Translations under genes and position numbers: made by a program
The notes under the pieces: generated by a model
Database searches by the model: none
What the model was told of the DNA's origin: nothing
What the model saw: the letters and a program-made list of their open reading frames with translations, nothing else
Assembly: GCA_022747635.1 (NCBI GenBank)
Contig: JAKTNV010000001.1
Coordinates: forward strand, 46,260,446 to 46,324,445
Length of the DNA: 64,000 nucleotides
Source of the DNA: Hetaerina americana
Lineage: Eukaryota; Arthropoda; Insecta; Odonata; Calopterygidae
Reading direction: 5' to 3'
Shown here: positions 1 through 12,800 of the stretch, piece after piece
Numbering within the stretch: the stretch's first letter is position 1
Layout: each line of letters opens with the position of its first letter

Positions 1-404
1 TTTGGCTAAGAAGAAAGTTTTGTTTCATCAAGACAATCCACCAGCTCACATATCTGTTATTTCAATGGCCAAAATTCATTGTTTGAATGGTTAAAAGTTA
101 GAATTTCTACCTCATGCACCCTATTCCCCAGATTTAGTCCCCTCGGATTATTTTCTGTTTGCAAACTTGAAAAAATGGCTCCGTGGTCAAAGATTTTCAA
201 ACCGTGAAGAAGTGATGGTAGTGGCAGTTCATGGCTATTTAGAGGAGCAAGACAGTTCTTATTATAAAAAGTCTATTGAACTTATTGAAAATCGCTGGGA
301 AAAGTGTTTAGAGCTGAAAGGAGATGATGTTGAAAATTAAATAAGCTTTTTTCCAAAATATTTGTTTTCTTTTTTGGGTGGGGTACTTCTGGGATTACCC
401 TCGT
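1..404 (+). mobile_element. mariner transposon, 3' end (cut by window edge)
   Basis: Translation from the first bases gives a mariner transposase C-terminal half with the HQDNPPAH block (second catalytic Asp) and the YSPDLVPSDYF block (third catalytic Asp). It ends in ELKGDDVEN and a stop near 340. A premature TAA lies near 90, between the two blocks. The element ends with the inverted-repeat sequence gggtacttctgggatta followed by ccctcgTA at about 380-404. The same family recurs in opposite orientation at 23,903-25,136 with the same premature stop. It lies just downstream of the minus-strand RAP1 gene. Non-functional. Confidence 0.85.
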
Positions 405-710
405 ACATGCAATGATTCTTATTTAGCATGCACAAAACTGCTTTTTCTGGTTGCAAGACTCCTCATAAAATCTGCCACTAAAAATGGATGTATGGAGACA
501 ACACCTATATGTAAAAGTTATATACCTATTAAAGATTTCTGGCAGCAGCAAATGCATGAAAACCTAGCATGTCCTTAACAGCATAAGAATTCTCAGGAAT
601 GGAGAGGAAAAGACAGGAGGTACCAATTTCATTTCTTTAAATGCAGGAAATATATACTCGTGAATTTTTGGAACAATTATTTAATAATAATATTGAATAC
701 ATAAAAAACA

Positions 711-716
711 TTTATT
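711..716 (-). promoter_or_regulatory. RAP1 polyadenylation signal AATAAA
   Basis: On the minus strand AATAAA lies 5 nt after the RAP1 stop codon (722-724), so the 3' UTR would be very short. It is the nearest canonical signal. The 405-710 stretch holds nothing else recognised. Confidence 0.5.
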
Positions 717-721
717 GATGT

Positions 722-834
722 CTATTTAATCTCATGGTTGAGTTTAAGCTGATCTTCTTTCGGAATTTTGTACCTCTTCAAGTTTGGTGCTATATGTCTT
801 CGGAATCTCTCCCTCATTGACTGCCAGCTGCGCC
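722..834 (-). CDS. TERF2IP: RAP1 exon 8 (Myb recognition helix and stop)
   Basis: After acceptor tttttcag|GGCGC it reads GRSWQSMRERFRRHIAP, then a basic tail ending NHEIK and TAG at 722-724. There is no RCT domain in this exon. Confidence 0.85.
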
Positions 835-3800
835 CTGAAAAATATTGAATGTTTACTGAATAAATAAAATTATTATGTTTTCACACAAAAACTTACCAAG
901 CATACCAATTTTATTTGATTGGGTGCCATGTGGAGAACGCGTCAAGCAGAGTATTCCATCCATTGTATGTAATGTTAAATTTTGGATATCATGGCACCTT
1001 TCATTTAGAATATACTAATGCTGACATTGGGTCTCTCTCTACCCTTCCTTCTACCATTCCCTGAATATCCTACCTCCTCCACATGAACACTCATTGCGAT
1101 TGGTGCAAATAACCTCAGCTTCCAGTCACCTCCCAAAAACTACTACAAATACTTGTTAATACAAGTGAATCTAGAAATAAACACAATATCCTTTACATGT
1201 TTAAGTAAAAACTATTACCACTATATGCCCATTTCTTACTGTCAGTGGAAGGGAAGGAGAGTCTGCTTTGTCACCCTGGCATGAGCTTCCTTCCATTATT
1301 TTCACCAAAGAAACAGCCCAGGTGTGAACCCATGCACTGTCTCAATGGAAGAGAATTTTTTTCTTTATCAAATGAGGCTGTTTTTCCTGGATTTCTTCAC
1401 TCAACTAGTGCAATAATTATGCAAAATACTCTCTATTTATTGATTGTTTTTTTTTGCAAGTAATAAATGTAGATGATTCCATGGGTGTCCCCAAAAACCG
1501 TGGCCATCACCTTTTCAGGGTATTTCAGTCTTCGCCTTCTTTGGAATCGGATCGCCTTTAAAATTCACTGTTTCAAGTGTTCCTGTCTCTGGAGTGTGCT
1601 AGTGTATTCGTTTCATTCAATCTTATGAATTGATGCAGAAACTCAACAGGATTTCGACAGATAAGTGCCAAACCAGCCTCTGAATAAACCACACAATTGT
1701 GTTTATTTTTGTTCATTTATACTATGAGCATCATTGCTGGATATTCTTAATATTTATTGAAGGACCCGTATACTTTTCTACAATGATATGACCACTTTAT
1801 TTTAGGAAAATGATTATATCATGCAGACTTTTCTTTAAATTTTCTGATATATCTTAGCAAGGAATGTTGATATGCCAAGAAATGATGAAAGTTATTTGGG
1901 TGTCGAATAACAGTATATTATAAGAGAAAAAATTATAACAGTTGTACAACATTCAACCACATCCAAAATTAATGATTGTATATTTTTTGTTACACCATCA
2001 GCTACAGCTTGAATTTAAAGTACATGACCATACCTGGAAGAACTCCTCTTGACTCTATAAATTTCCATATTCGATTCCCTGTCAGTGGATCATCCGACCT
2101 TTTCCTTTTATTACAAATCCACTTCAACAGTTTCATGTCTTCTTCATAAGTATATAACCTGAAAGTATTTAAATTTATAAAGTTATTTAATTATGTATCA
2201 GGAGTAAACCCTGGAACACCTGTAAAAATAAACATCAAGCTACAATAGAAATAGCACCACAAAATTACTGCAAGCACCGAAAAAATAAATAGTTTATGGA
2301 AGATAGCATTACAAAGATTGAAGGTTTCCTCAATCCAATCCACTTTAATCTCCTGTTGCAGTGGTTTTTTTCCTTCAGAGCAGTGATAAGGACCAACTTG
2401 TGGTCAAAATACAAGTATAGTGTTTCCTTAGTTTTTACGAGATATATTACCTTCCTCCTTAATTTTCCATGTTTCTTTCTTTAGACAGCGGGTTTTAATT
2501 CCCTCCCATTTTTGGTTTTGACAACGCCATCCAGTGTTATGTCCAATTCATATTCCCAAGTGTTGGTATTGCTTTGCTGCAATACCTGATTGAGTGTGGA
2601 TGTGTGTGAATATTATTCCCCCAAAGTAGGTCCCTGGTGTATCGATTAATTTATTCCCAAACATATTCAGTCTCTTCCTAGTTGACACACAAGTAGTTAA
2701 GGTAGGCCAGTGTTGGTCCCTGGCAAGGGAAAAACTTCCCCGTAAACCACTTTGGGCTAACCAGTGTGATTGTGTGTGTATTTGTAAGTTCCTGAATATG
2801 GTCCCTGGCAATAGCATTAATCCATGTAAACCTACTCAGGAAATACCCCCTGTGCAATTGTGAATGTCTTAATATTTTGAATGAGTCTGATCACTGACGA
2901 GGGATCAACTTTCCCCATAAATGACCACACCATTCTTAATATTTCCCTGCTTTTTTCCTTTAAAAGTGGTGTAAAAAACCCTTAATGGCTTAAGGAAAAA
3001 TTATTATCTAATATAGTCAGTCTAAAAGAGGCCATAAGAAGCATTTTCTTCAATGCTTTCAATTTATCTTTTCCACTGGCTAGTGTTGTTCATTGTAACC
3101 TACGGCATTTTGGTACGTGAACAGAACCAAAGGTATAAAAATACCTCAAAATTGATTTGAATCAGTCATCAAAAGCATACCTATGTATCAAACAGTATAA
3201 GGTAGCACGAAGATGCACCTGAAAACTAATTCCAATATTTTCATACCAATTTATGGTCAGTACAAAGAAATTCATCACCAACTGATGTGGAGCATAAACA
3301 AATGATATCAGCACATACAAATGATCCCCAAGAACAAATAAAATATTGTCTCTCCATATTATGCTTAGATACAATTAGTATTAGATGCAGGATCAGTAAC
3401 TTCTGAAGGCAGCAAATATGATCAAACTGATAATTATTTAAATTCAAACACATGTACTCATATTCACCAATGCTCAATTTTAATTTCTTCCATTCAGTGG
3501 CTAATGGCCTGGATTTTTGTCGGCAACCACCACGTCCTTTGCCAGTAGCCGGGTTCATTTTTAGGTCATTAAGGCTTTTAAAAAAATGCAATATTACTCA
3601 TCACGGCATCCCATTACAAGTACCTTAAGCGTGTCTTCATACTTTGTACATATTCACATGCATAATATGGTTGGCCAAAACAAAATGGCAATAGAAACTT
3701 TTCGTAAAATCACTTAAGATTTCCCAAGTGCTGTTTCCAAATTTCTTTGAGTTTCCATATTCTCAGCTATTGAACAATAGTCCTCTCTAACTTCCCAGCA

Positions 3801-6800
3801 ATAATGAACGGTGAACTAAGCCTATTGATTTAATTATTTTCATTTCCAGTAATCCAACAACTAATGAAGAACAAATAAGTATGGAACTCGAGTACATGTA
3901 AGCTGAGACAAAAACATGCCAAAGCATGTATTGAATAAAATTTAAAAAATAAATCCTTCGTTTCATATCTAAAAATAGTTGACAACATACCACTTTTAAA
4001 TACATAGGTCTTTGGAAAAGTAAAATGTCAATGACATGATAATTTTCAACAAGGTTAGCAAAAGATAAAAGAATAATGTTAACAACTACCATATTCCCTC
4101 GCCCTAAGTAGCACTTTTTTTACTCCAAAATGTGCTCTAAAATCAGCAGTGTCTTATGAGCAGGGTCTACACGGGTATAACTTTGACCTATAAGCGCAAG
4201 CCAATTTGCCTGAAAAATATTTACTATTAAGTACATATTTTTTACTGCATCAGGAATAGAAAATGGTCGCCTTTATTGGAAATGTCGATAATATCACCGT
4301 TTTGAGTTAGTATAAAGCAACAGAGTTTTAATATTTTGTGGAAAGTACTTCCTAAAAAATTTGCCAATAGTAAATGTATACAATGCAGTGCTTTTAGTTT
4401 CATCTCAGTTTTGGTGCTACTGCAAAACTTAATACATACTGAGATGATGGGGATGTCACCCCTCTGCTAATACATACATACTCATACATTTCCTCTCTCC
4501 AGATAAACTCTTTGAGTTTACAGGAATTGAACCATAAGTAGTATGATAGTGCCGTTAAAGCATAGAAAATGATTGCCTTTAGTGTAAATTTCAATAATAC
4601 CAAAATAACAGAAACTAAGGGTCACATGAAAGTTAAAATAATAATAACATCGTGGGATATTAAAACTTTGTTTGCCCACTGGTAAGAACCTCAGGGGATC
4701 TTAAAAGAGAAGATTGTCATACAGGATTGGATTTGAACTTGAAATCGTGAATTACATTTCAGAACAGTGAAAAAACAGCTTGAAGCTGATTTGACCTGGA
4801 GATAATCAATGTCAGGGATTCCACAATGAATAAATGTTGATATGCAGGTAGCCACTACTCGTTTAATGTAACAATTCAGTTTTCTTCGCATAGAGGGTTA
4901 ACGTCAAAATATTTTCTCTCTGATCCAAGTATTTTCGTAAATTCTAGCCTGAAAAATCATGGTGCATCTTATGAATCAGGAAATATGGTAGTATAATATC
5001 TCAAGGACTTCAATAAAAAATTGAATACATGAAGGAAGCAACACACTGCAGTGACTAATTAGAAAAAAAAGGTCTGGTTGGCATTTTTGGAGGATTACTA
5101 GGTTATTTCTGTGGAACTCTCTGATTTAGGTAAATTTTCAAAAATACAACTGAGTTTTAAAAATACCTCCCAAAATTCCTAGATTTCCTGGCTCTGTCAC
5201 CACCCTGCATAAATTCTTTATACATCCACAGCGACCATCTATGCCATAGGAGAAAAACTTATGACCACCTGAAGTGATACGCCACACAGTAGTCCCATTT
5301 AGTGGGACTTGGGACCATCCCAAGTCCCATCAAACAATGTGTTTGTATTTTTTCCGCCGCTATTTCTAAGAACAGTGGAGTGTTACATTGTGTTTTCCAT
5401 TTAATGATCACTAAATTAATATAAACTTTCACAAATTTGAGCTAGTAACCTTCCAATACATAGCCTCCCCCTCCCTTAGACCACTAATAGGCACCTAAAC
5501 TCAACTTACCCCCTCTCCCTTACTCCCCCTACCTTACCCCCTCCCCTGTCACTTATTCCCCTCTTGGAGTCAGACTATAAAAGTTGAAAAAATGTTGATG
5601 TATGTTACCTGATGATGATGCACAGCATCGAAACCATGGTCGTGAAATATTAAATCTTTATGGTGGAAATGTTAAGTTTCTTTTTACCCTCATAATTTCA
5701 AAATATTGCATTATTTATATAATTGAGACTTTAAAATAGACCTTTTGAATATTCTTACATATTTTAGCTAAGATCATGTTTCCAATAATTAAATTTCAGT
5801 CCACCACCTCTTGGAGCACATCACTAAAATGTAGATAGTCCTCTTTCACAATTTTATAAAATGAAAACTGATTTATAAATAGTTAATTTGATATATTTTA
5901 CTCATGTCCCACATAAAAACAATGACGTTGTTCAACTGCCCATTTTGTAGGTTCATCCTCCTCCCTGAGATAACTTCCCTTTTATCCAGATATCAACCAC
6001 TTAATCATCTGTTATTAATTAGACCCAAAAGTGGCTGCTTAAGACAGGTTTGTCAATACTTTTCTTCCTTCACAAATTATAATCATGACTAGGGAATATT
6101 AATCATGAAATTAGGCATTCAGGTTACCAAAGTCAGCAAATTATATGATTTGATACAAGATTCAAGCCACTCATTTGATACGAGAATAGGCTTTCATTTT
6201 TTTTTTCTCCTTGTGCAGTTCCAAACACAAGTTTTCATTTTACAAAAAATAATGCTTGATGCACTCATTCTCTTTGTCACAAACCCTATTTCTGGCTTAC
6301 AAATTATAATATAACTGTAGCTTTGAATCCAAGCCATCATCAGCAGTTTCCCAGAGTTGGACGAGCAAGTGGTGGCCTTTTCTTTTATCTTTCTCTATTT
6401 CTTATCTCATTAAGATATTTTAAAAACATTTTAAAAGGCATACATTGGCATACCCCTTCTTCCACCCACTCAAAAGATTTATTGCACAATCGCTAACTTG
6501 GACATAATAACATTATCATTGATGGTTCCTTATCTATCATTTTAAGTGGGTGCACAAGTGAATGTATTTTCAACTACATACACATATCACAATCAACAAA
6601 GTGATTGCGTACATATCGTAATGAAGTTTTTTACTTAGAAAACTTTCCATTACTTCTAATACTTCACAATCCAGGAAACCTGAAAAATGTATTGCTACAT
6701 GGATGGGCTTTTAATTCACACTCACCTTAAATGATAAGCAGGCTTTTGTCCATTGGCTACAACATTTGGAGACTTGTATTCACTTCTACAAAACTCCTCT

Positions 6801-9800
6801 TCTACACTATTGTCCATGTTCTTCTGAATACAAACAGACTGACTGAGAGGAGTGGATGTACATGCATTTCCCTTTCTTCCACACTCAGAGCCTGGCCCAC
6901 CCTTTCTGAGCCATTCATTACACGCAACACTATAGTTGGTTCTCATAAAATTCCTATTCCTCCTCACTTTTAATGGACTCTTAGTTTTTTCAGCTTCTAG
7001 TTGGCTAGCGACCTCACCCAAGTCACTATTCTTCCCTTCAAGGTTGTGAGCTCTGGATTTTTCTTCTATCTTAGATTCATCTACCTTTACTTTTTCACTG
7101 ATAGTTCTCCCATCAGAGTGGGTACTTGTACCATCTATGCACTCCAAGGTACCCTTTTCTTCCTCAGATTCCAATGAACTATCGTCAGTGATTGCAATCC
7201 TGTGAACTGCAGCCCGTTTTATTTTCCAACTCAGAGAAATATCTTCAATGGCATCTAATTCATGTCTACTTTTCTTACATAAAACTTCCTTGCTAAGTAA
7301 AGAGTATTCAGGTAATATCTTGTTGCTGGATCTCAATCTGCAATTTTCTTTATTCGATTCATGCTGCATCACTTCTCTAGTCTCATTTTCCATCACCTCA
7401 CTCAATTCTGAATCCATGATAACTGTTGAAGTTCGAGCAGGAATACTGTTCAAAGGATGTTTGGAAACCTGCAACGAAGGACCACTGCCACAGAATTTTT
7501 TCAGTTCTGAGTAAATGAAAAAAATGTGTTCTTAGCTATACATAACTAACCCACATCAATTTAACCACTAGATACCACTTGATCCCTTGTTTTCCTCAAA
7601 CACACACCACCGGCAGTCATTTGTCTCACATGAGATAACCTAAAACCATTTTGATATACAAACCTGCTCAGTAATTTATGCCTTCCTTAAGATAATCACA
7701 ATTTCATTGAAAATGAGAGATGGCTAGTGTTTTCATTACATATCCAATAGAAAATTGATGCAAACCAGAAGCTTCTGGCTTATATGGCTTGCATAAGTTT
7801 TATGTATACACTAATGTGATTAAATGAATGATAAACAATATGTAACAATTTGATTTTTCTCAAAACTAGGATTATATAAGAATGTTAGATAAAGAATTAA
7901 TCTTAGTAAATAATAATAATTCTATTGGTCCAGCGATCAAGTACATGATATAGGTCAAGTCAGAAGATAGTAGAATAATATACAAATTACTAGAACAGAG
8001 CACACTATAACAATGCTACACTCCATCATTAATGAAATCTACAACCTTGTAATACATTTTCTGGAGTAAAATTGCTTTAATTTTGGATTTAAAAACGAAA
8101 AAACTATTGATACCCTTTAACTCATTGGGTAATACATTGTTAAGTTTTAAACCCATTGAGTTTGGACCACACTATGAACTTGTAGTGCGTACATATGGGA
8201 TACGAAGGTCATTAGAACTTCTTGTGAAGTGGCTGTGTACAGCACTGTTTTTATAAAATTTGATAAAATTATTTGGTAAAATTATTGCAAGTAAAGGAAA
8301 ACTATTTCTTGCATCACATGGTTATTTTTTACCCCATTAAATGTATTACATATTCAGGCCTAACTTGGCATGAATTTTAATTTAAAATCTCTCTTAACCT
8401 GAGGACCCAAGAGGGTCCAAAAAAATACACTAGGAGAGAAATTTTTGCCTTCGTCTGCCTCATTGTGTAAATTTTAATGCTGAATGCAAAATTGAAAGAA
8501 TTTTTCCAATCGTCTATTCCTCCCTGTCCAACAGCAGAGGATGTCATCTACAATCTGAACCAATCTCAAATATTGTCCAAGAGTTTTTCTTTAGAATTGA
8601 AAATTTTTTCTTCCAATCTGTCCATGAAAATTTTGGCCAGAAGTGGGGAGAGTGGTGAGCCCATGGCTAATTCCTTCCTTTTGCTCGTAATACCCAATAG
8701 ATAATTGGAACAATTCTTCCGATATCTAAAAAGAGTGCATAATTCTTTAAAGTTCACCATGCAGCCGGCGGTCAATGGGAGAATAAATTTCCTTGACCTT
8801 ACCATCGATTTTCAAGAGAGTAAACACATGTTCGGTATCCACAGAAAACCCTCAAATACTGACTTGGTGATTCCCGCAGATTCATGCCACCCCATTACCC
8901 ATAAACTAGCCAGCTAGCTAAACTCCATGATAAATAGGTTAATCATAATCCCCACGCCTAAAACACATTTTGACCGCGAACTAAATACAATAAAATGCAT
9001 CACCACCAACAATGGCTACAAGGAGGATTTGATCAACTCCTTACTCTGCAAGGAAAGGACAAGGCTTGCCACCAACATAACCTCCTCCCTGCAAACTGAA
9101 CAGACCACGGAAACCCAAAAATGGTGCAAAATCCCCTTTATCAACAACACATCATACCAGTTAGCCAATGCACTCCCAAAGAACATATTTAGTCTCTTTT
9201 TACACCCCCTTCAACATATCAAAACTCCTTGGCAAAAACAAAGATGCCATTGACCATAAAGGGAAGAGTGGTGTGTATGCGATACAGTGTGAGTGCAAAG
9301 CCATATGTGGGCCAAATGGGTAGGAATTTCTCCATCTGAATCACAGAACATGAGAGGTGCTGATTTTGGGCAACACCACATCAATGATTGCCAAACACCT
9401 ACTCGAGACCAACCACACCTGTGATTTCAAATTAAAAGTGTTACATGGGTCAAATAAATGCAAAAAATTAGAAGCATCGGAACAATTGGAAATCGTCTAA
9501 CGAGTAAAGAAGAAAACTCCCCTCCTCAATGACATGCAGTTCACTACCTCCTCCCCCCTCCTTTCCATCAACTTACGCTGGTAAACATTGACCACGCGTG
9601 ACACAACCAACCCCATCCTTGAGTGCCCCCCCCCCAATGTGTGAGTTAAGTGTGGCGTATTCCATCGCCACCCTTCCATAATGGCCTAATCCCCTTGGCC
9701 TGGACTCCAACCCTCGGCCCGCCTACTGTCATCGTTCTGGCTACAGATGGTTATTGGTGACTGTGACTGGGGTTAGCTCAAATGCAGAAGTTACTTCAGG

Positions 9801-12800
9801 TGTTTCCCAAGGAAGTTTTATCAGACCTCTTATATACCCACAATACATTAAAGACATTGATTCCGCAGTCACTAATAAGATGTGGTTATTTTCCAATGAT
9901 GCGGTTGTTCACCAAGATATTCGTGATCCTGAGGATAGAGCAGCTTTATCAGATGACCTTAAAGCTATACAACAATGGTTCGACACTTGGCAATTAGAGT
10001 TAAACTTAAAAAAAAGCATAGTGATAAATTTTTGGCAAAAGAGCAATTCCTTCCTATACGACTATTGAATTGGGAATACCAAAATGGAATGTGTAGACTC
10101 AATTAAATACCTAGGCGTTATCCCCACTCACCTTATCTCCTGGGTGAAACACATACTGGGAATATGTGGACAAGCTAACAAAAAATTAAGATTTATCAGA
10201 AAAGTAAAAGGTAAATGTGATGAAAAAGTCAAAGAGAAATGTTATCTATCGCTGGTTAGGCCTCATTTAGATTATGCTGCAAGTAAATGGGATCCTCATG
10301 ACGTTGGATTAATTGCTGAATAGGATTGCATGCAGGGTAGAGGAGCTAGATTTGTAAAACATTATGATAAACTGATAACGTATCTAAAATACTAGAGTAG
10401 CTAGGCTGGGAATCACTAACGGAGTGAAGGTTAAATTACTGATCAAAGCTCTCGCATAAGTTGGAAAGACATCTCTTTAGCAGTGATGTTGAAAATGTAT
10501 TATTACTCCCATCATACTATGGCAGGAGAGATCATGTCAATGAAATTAGAGAGATCAAGTGAAGAACAGATAATTTAAGATGTTTTTCCACGAACTATAA
10601 GGGATCATAATAGCATTGTCCAACCATGGTAAGGTCAAGTTCGGGTAAAAATTAGTCTGGTGTGTATTCACTGCCTAGCACACACCCTAGCGTGGGTTTG
10701 CTTGGTACATAAATTAATTAATTGATAACCCTTATACTCCTCTCCTAAACATGGAAATGAATTTCCCACAAAAGACTAATTATAACCCAGGGGACCCATA
10801 CAGCCAATAAAAATGCCACACAAAAGAGATTGGAATTCTATAAACAACAAAAGTGATAAGATGATAATACGAGGGTCATCCGGAAAGTAGTACCCGTTCG
10901 TGAATTAAAGACACAAAAGTAAATTAATGAAGTAAGTACTAATGAAGAGGCCACTATAGATTGCCAAATGTCTTTCCAAACTCAAGGAAATTACGCTCTT
11001 CATGGCACCACATACTATACATCAGATTCGTCGATATAAGTGAACTGTTCGGTGCAATGACAACCCGAATAACCTAATCGGATGCGGCTGTATTAGAAAA
11101 CATCCTATTTTCATTTGGACAATATACGAGGGTCATCCGGAAAGTAGTACCCGTTCGTGAAATAAAGACACAAAAGTAAATATTAACAAACATAAAAAAT
11201 TTTATTTGAAAGAGGATACTTTAAACTACTTCTCAACATAATCTCCAAGCAAATTAAGGCATTTGTCATAACGTGTGACAAGTTTCTGTATTCCTGCTGC
11301 ATAGTCCTTCGCCGCCAGCTCATTGAGATACGCGAGGGACCCATCTTGCACAAATTTTTGCATAATGCAGATGGTGTTTAACAATTTCATGAACAATTGT
11401 TCGAGAAACATTGGGAAAATGCTCACAGATGTCATCAATTGTGACGCGCCGATCGTTCCTCACGAATTCGTCAACTGAGCTCACCAGTTGGTCTGTAATG
11501 ACAGACGGTCTCCCCGAACGCTCATCGTCGTGTGTGTTCCCCCTCCCCATGTTGAAGTTGCGACACCACCGCCGAACAGACGACTCGTCCATTACATTGT
11601 CTCCATACACCTCCTTTAATTGGCGATGAATATCACATGGGCGAACGTTTCTTGCATTGAGGAATTTAATCACTGCCCTCACTTCACAACTGGCGGCGTT
11701 CTCAATTTTTTTAAACATTGTAAACAATCACAGAAACAACACAGGCAATGCTAGCGTCACGCAACTTGGCTCAGAGAAGGCAGACAAGCCACTGAAGCTA
11801 TCTGACCTCGTCCAGCAGCTACTCGCGTCGTCAGCACTTCATGCGGCACGAACGGGTACTACTTTCCGGATGACCCTCGTAGATTAACCCATAAAATATT
11901 TAACTATATTTCAAAATTAAAACATGGATGGTGGGAAGAGACCAAAAAGAATGATTGGAATAACAGAAGAAGTAATCCAGAAAAGGGATAAATACAGAAA
12001 TCTGGTAGATAGCACAAGATTTACTGAATATAAAAACCATAGGTAAGAACAAAAGGGTGTGAACCAAAGAACATGATAAAAATTGCAGGGGATAAGAGAA
12101 GTTATGGGAAGAAAGAAAAAAGTTAAACCAGGAGTAAGTGGCGGATGAGTAACGTCCTCCTCGTCTGCCAACCCAGAGGCAGCAGGTTTGATTACCACCT
12201 AGGTGGTCCTTTATCCACCTAGGGCTTGGGTGTACGCAATTGTCAAATTGTTACATCAATGCTCAAAGTCCGATGTAAAGGTCAAAGTGTTGTTTTCCAA
12301 CTAATGCAAAATAAATAAATAAGGTCTTGAGTTCATTGCAGTCTATGGTTGAACCAGGAGTCTTGATTTATTTTCGCCCATAGATGGCCAAATTCAATAA
12401 GAGAGAGGACAAAAGGGGATCAGGATGGTGCAGTGACTAACATACTCTTTGCCAATCAGATAATCCAGGTTCGAATCCTATGGGGGCAGATATTTTGAAG
12501 TGATCTCCCGATCCCTACCTCAGATGCTTTGTGAAGAGCACTTATGTGAGTATATGAGTATGCCATCCATCTGATGAGATGTTAAACTGTGTACTCCTTG
12601 GCACCTTTGGTTAAGAGTCGGCTAATGTTGATGCCGGGTTTCTATTCACCCTTCCTCCTTTTCCATCCTTCTCTAATAGTGCAAATGACATCAACAGTCG
12701 GTTGCCACACCTAAAACTACAACTACTACCCCTAAGAGGATAAAAATATTCTGGATAATTATTTCAGATCAGAAGATTGAAATAACACTGGAATGCCAGC

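Noticed and set aside
6731..7514. Plus-strand frames across 6,731-7,514
   Set aside because: They are antisense shadows of RAP1 exon 5.
12424..12490. Possible tRNA gene (box A and box B present)
   Set aside because: It cannot be folded into a full cloverleaf and is followed by a repeated body; it is the head of a SINE.
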